Position numbers and translations under genes: made by a program. The notes below the pieces were generated by a model, which saw only the letters and a program-made list of their open reading frames with translations, was not told the DNA's origin and did not search any database. Positions 62,558 through 64,000 of a stretch of 64,000 bases of DNA are shown here, piece after piece. This DNA is from Fluviispira vulneris (GTDB lineage Bacteria > Bdellovibrionota_B > Oligoflexia > Silvanigrellales > Silvanigrellaceae): positions 372,001 to 436,000 of the forward strand of contig NZ_JACRSE010000002.1 in NCBI RefSeq assembly GCF_014281055.1, in the 5' to 3' direction. Numbering within the stretch: position 1 is the first letter of the stretch; every line of letters begins with the position of its first letter.

Positions 62558-63769
62558 ATGGGTGATCTGGCGTCTATTAGTGAATTTCCTGAGCAAGCTT
62601 CGTGGCTTGAAATCAGTCAAGCAGCTATTGTTCATAATATTGCCATTTATCGAAATTCTGTCGACTCCAACGTGTTATTGGGTTGTGTTTTGAAAGGAAA
62701 TGCTTACGGACATGGGCTCATGCAATGTCTTGAAATAATGCATGGATATATTGATATTATCTTCGTTATCAATCCTATCGATGCGTTTAAAATTCGCAAA
62801 TATGAAAAAGAAAATGATTTGACTCAAAAAAGGGTTGTGGTGCTTGGGGCAATAAGTGCAGACGAAGCAGTACGTTGCGCTCGAAAGGTCATTGAAGTTG
62901 TTATTGGAGATGAAAATTGGTTGCATAAACTTCATAATTTAAAGCGATCAGAAGAAGACGCAGGAAATGCCTATCGCCCCTTAAAAGCACATATCCATAT
63001 CGATACAGGGCTTGGGCGTGAAGGTTTCACAGTCGATAATATTGCTGAAAAAATTGATTTTTTAACAAAATTTAAGGATCTTATTCATATCCAAGGGGTA
63101 ATGTCGCATTTTTCAAATACCGAAGATGTGACGGAGCAATCTTATGCATATGAGCAATTGGCTGCTTTTGATAATGCTTTTGCACAAATAGAAAAAAAAT
63201 TGGCATTGGCTTATCCTTTAGAACGGCACTTTGCTCAGAGCGCAGCTTCTTTAGTTTTACCAAATGCTCGCTATGAAATAATGCGTGTTGGTATAGCGTT
63301 GTATGGTCTCTGGCCCTCTATTGAAACGAAATTGTCAACTCGAGTGGTTTTACAGGATTTACCTAAGTTAAAACCAGCACTTACATGGAAGTGTTTGAGC
63401 CAAAGCATTAAACATATTCGTGAAGGATCCTATATTGGATATGGTTGTACGTTTAGAGCAGATCGAGATTTGCGTGTAGCGCTTTTTCCGCTTGGCTATT
63501 ATGATGGTTATCCAAGACTTTTATCGAATAAAAGCTACGTGCTCATTAATGAGATGCGCTGTCGAGTATTAGGTCGAGTGATGATGAATCATATAATAGT
63601 TGACGTGACCGAAGCGACAAGCGATGAAACATCTGTGGTAGCGACACTGATTGGTTCGAATGGAAAAGAGTCTATTTCTGCAGAAAACTTAGCGGATTGG
63701 TCTCAAACTATCAATTATGAAATTGTGACGCGCATTGGATCTCATCTTAAGCGAGTGGTTGTGGATTAG
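62558..63769 (+). CDS. alr: Alanine racemase
   Basis: 403 residues. It makes D-alanine for peptidoglycan with PLP. LLGCVLKGNAYGHG has the PLP lysine (Lys 46; the family usually has KANAYGHG). HIDTGLGREGF, SHFSNTED, YEIMRVGIALYGLWP, YIGYGCTFRADRDLRVALFPLGYYDGYPR with the catalytic Tyr, and GRVMMNHIIVDVT follow. ATG 62558 is preceded by GGAGG (62544-62548); an upstream GTG at 62528 is in frame but less likely. Divergent from the pseudokinase gene. queA overlaps its stop codon. Confidence 0.95.
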   Translation: MGDLASISEFPEQASWLEISQAAIVHNIAIYRNSVDSNVLLGCVLKGNAYGHGLMQCLEIMHGYIDIIFVINPIDAFKIRKYEKENDLTQKRVVVLGAISADEAVRCARKVIEVVIGDENWLHKLHNLKRSEEDAGNAYRPLKAHIHIDTGLGREGFTVDNIAEKIDFLTKFKDLIHIQGVMSHFSNTEDVTEQSYAYEQLAAFDNAFAQIEKKLALAYPLERHFAQSAASLVLPNARYEIMRVGIALYGLWPSIETKLSTRVVLQDLPKLKPALTWKCLSQSIKHIREGSYIGYGCTFRADRDLRVALFPLGYYDGYPRLLSNKSYVLINEMRCRVLGRVMMNHIIVDVTEATSDETSVVATLIGSNGKESISAENLADWSQTINYEIVTRIGSHLKRVVVD

Positions 63770-64000
63770 TGAAAACAAGTTTTTTTAATTATGAATTGCC
63801 AGAAGAATTAATTGCTCAGGTTCCTTTAAAGAAAAGAGAAAACAGTCGTTTATTGGTTGCTCGTTCTTTAAATAAATCAATTGTTGATAGCGATTTTATT
63901 CAAATAGCTGATGAAATAAATAGAGTATTTAATTTAAAAAATAAAAACCTAAAAGCTTTGTTAATTGCCAATGACTCAAGAGTTTATCCGGCTCGTGTCA
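63769..64000 (+). CDS. queA: S-adenosylmethionine:tRNA ribosyltransferase-isomerase, 3' end cut by the window
   Basis: 77 codons are visible. FNYELPEELIAQVPLKKRENSRLLVA and LLIANDSRVYPARV match the N-terminal signature of QueA (ELPxELIAQxP...RDxSRLL, and VxNDTRVIPAR), which makes epoxyqueuosine in tRNA. GTG start at 63769 shares its first base with the alr stop (TAGTG), so the two are translationally coupled. The rest lies beyond the window. Confidence 0.92.
   Translation, partial: MKTSFFNYELPEELIAQVPLKKRENSRLLVARSLNKSIVDSDFIQIADEINRVFNLKNKNLKALLIANDSRVYPARV

Noticed and set aside
62402-62635. N-terminal extension of the pseudokinase
   Set aside because: It would overlap the alr start on the other strand; ATG 62401 has a GGGG ribosome-binding site.
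1-64000. tRNA, rRNA or riboswitch genes
   Set aside because: I scanned the intergenic stretches by eye and found no convincing cloverleaf, rRNA or riboswitch core; a covariance-model search would settle this.

Overview
The window reads as a chromosomal segment of an AT-rich, flagellated, Gram-negative bacterium. The evidence is outer-membrane beta-barrel proteins, lipoprotein signals, FlgK/FlgL/FlgM/FlgN, a class A penicillin-binding protein and alanine racemase. Many hybrid histidine kinases, a bacterial mevalonate operon and a fructose PTS with a IIA-HPr-EI fusion suggest the Bdellovibrionota/Oligoflexia side of the tree (Silvanigrella-like). That placement is an inference from gene content only. 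I saw no rRNA or tRNA genes, CRISPR array or insertion sequence.

Layout. 1-14.5 kb: the 3' part of a bifunctional PBP, then signalling genes, mostly on the minus strand. These are two BarA-like hybrid kinases, a receiver-kinase, a REC-TPR protein with a Glu in place of the phospho-acceptor Asp, an HPt protein and a REC plus PilZ-like protein with a 36-bp tandem repeat. An HNH nuclease and trmH sit in the same run. 14.5-19.8 kb: hutU-hutI for histidine breakdown, then a Tat-exported cholesterol-oxidase-like flavoenzyme coupled to a small secreted protein. 19.9-30.3 kb (minus): flgM-flgN-flgK-flgL followed directly by an unusual chemosensory cluster: flavin reductase, a degenerate receptor fragment, a di-iron ODP protein, a soluble receptor tip, CheA, CheW, CheV and a globin sensor. 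30.7-33.4 kb: fadD-like acyl-CoA ligase and an exported SGNH esterase. 33.4-40.2 kb (minus): type 2 IPP isomerase, HMG-CoA reductase, phosphomevalonate kinase, diphosphomevalonate decarboxylase, mevalonate kinase and, overlapping the end, a tyrosine recombinase.

40.3-49.3 kb is a loose, very AT-rich accessory island. It holds two coupled unknown proteins, a 44-bp perfect palindrome, a dienelactone hydrolase remnant with an internal deletion, a HAD phosphatase whose 3' end is copied 2.3 kb away, a secreted papain/C39-like protein, a lipoprotein, a secreted small protein paralogous to the one at 19.4 kb, and three tandem outer-membrane barrel paralogues with a fossil fourth copy. 49.5-55.4 kb: a left-handed beta-helix transferase-like protein and the fruB-fruK-fruA operon. 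55.9-64 kb: a large lipoprotein, rpmF, a 1443-residue pseudokinase/NTPase-like protein, alr and the start of queA.

The most interesting system is the chemosensory cluster at 19.9-26.8 kb. It carries CheA and its couplers but no membrane receptor and no CheR, CheB or CheY. Its candidate inputs are separate soluble proteins that typically sense O2 or redox state (protoglobin, di-iron ODP, flavin reductase), alongside two stand-alone fragments of the receptor signalling hairpin. I read it as a split, cytoplasmic oxygen/redox receptor array attached to the flagellar operon.
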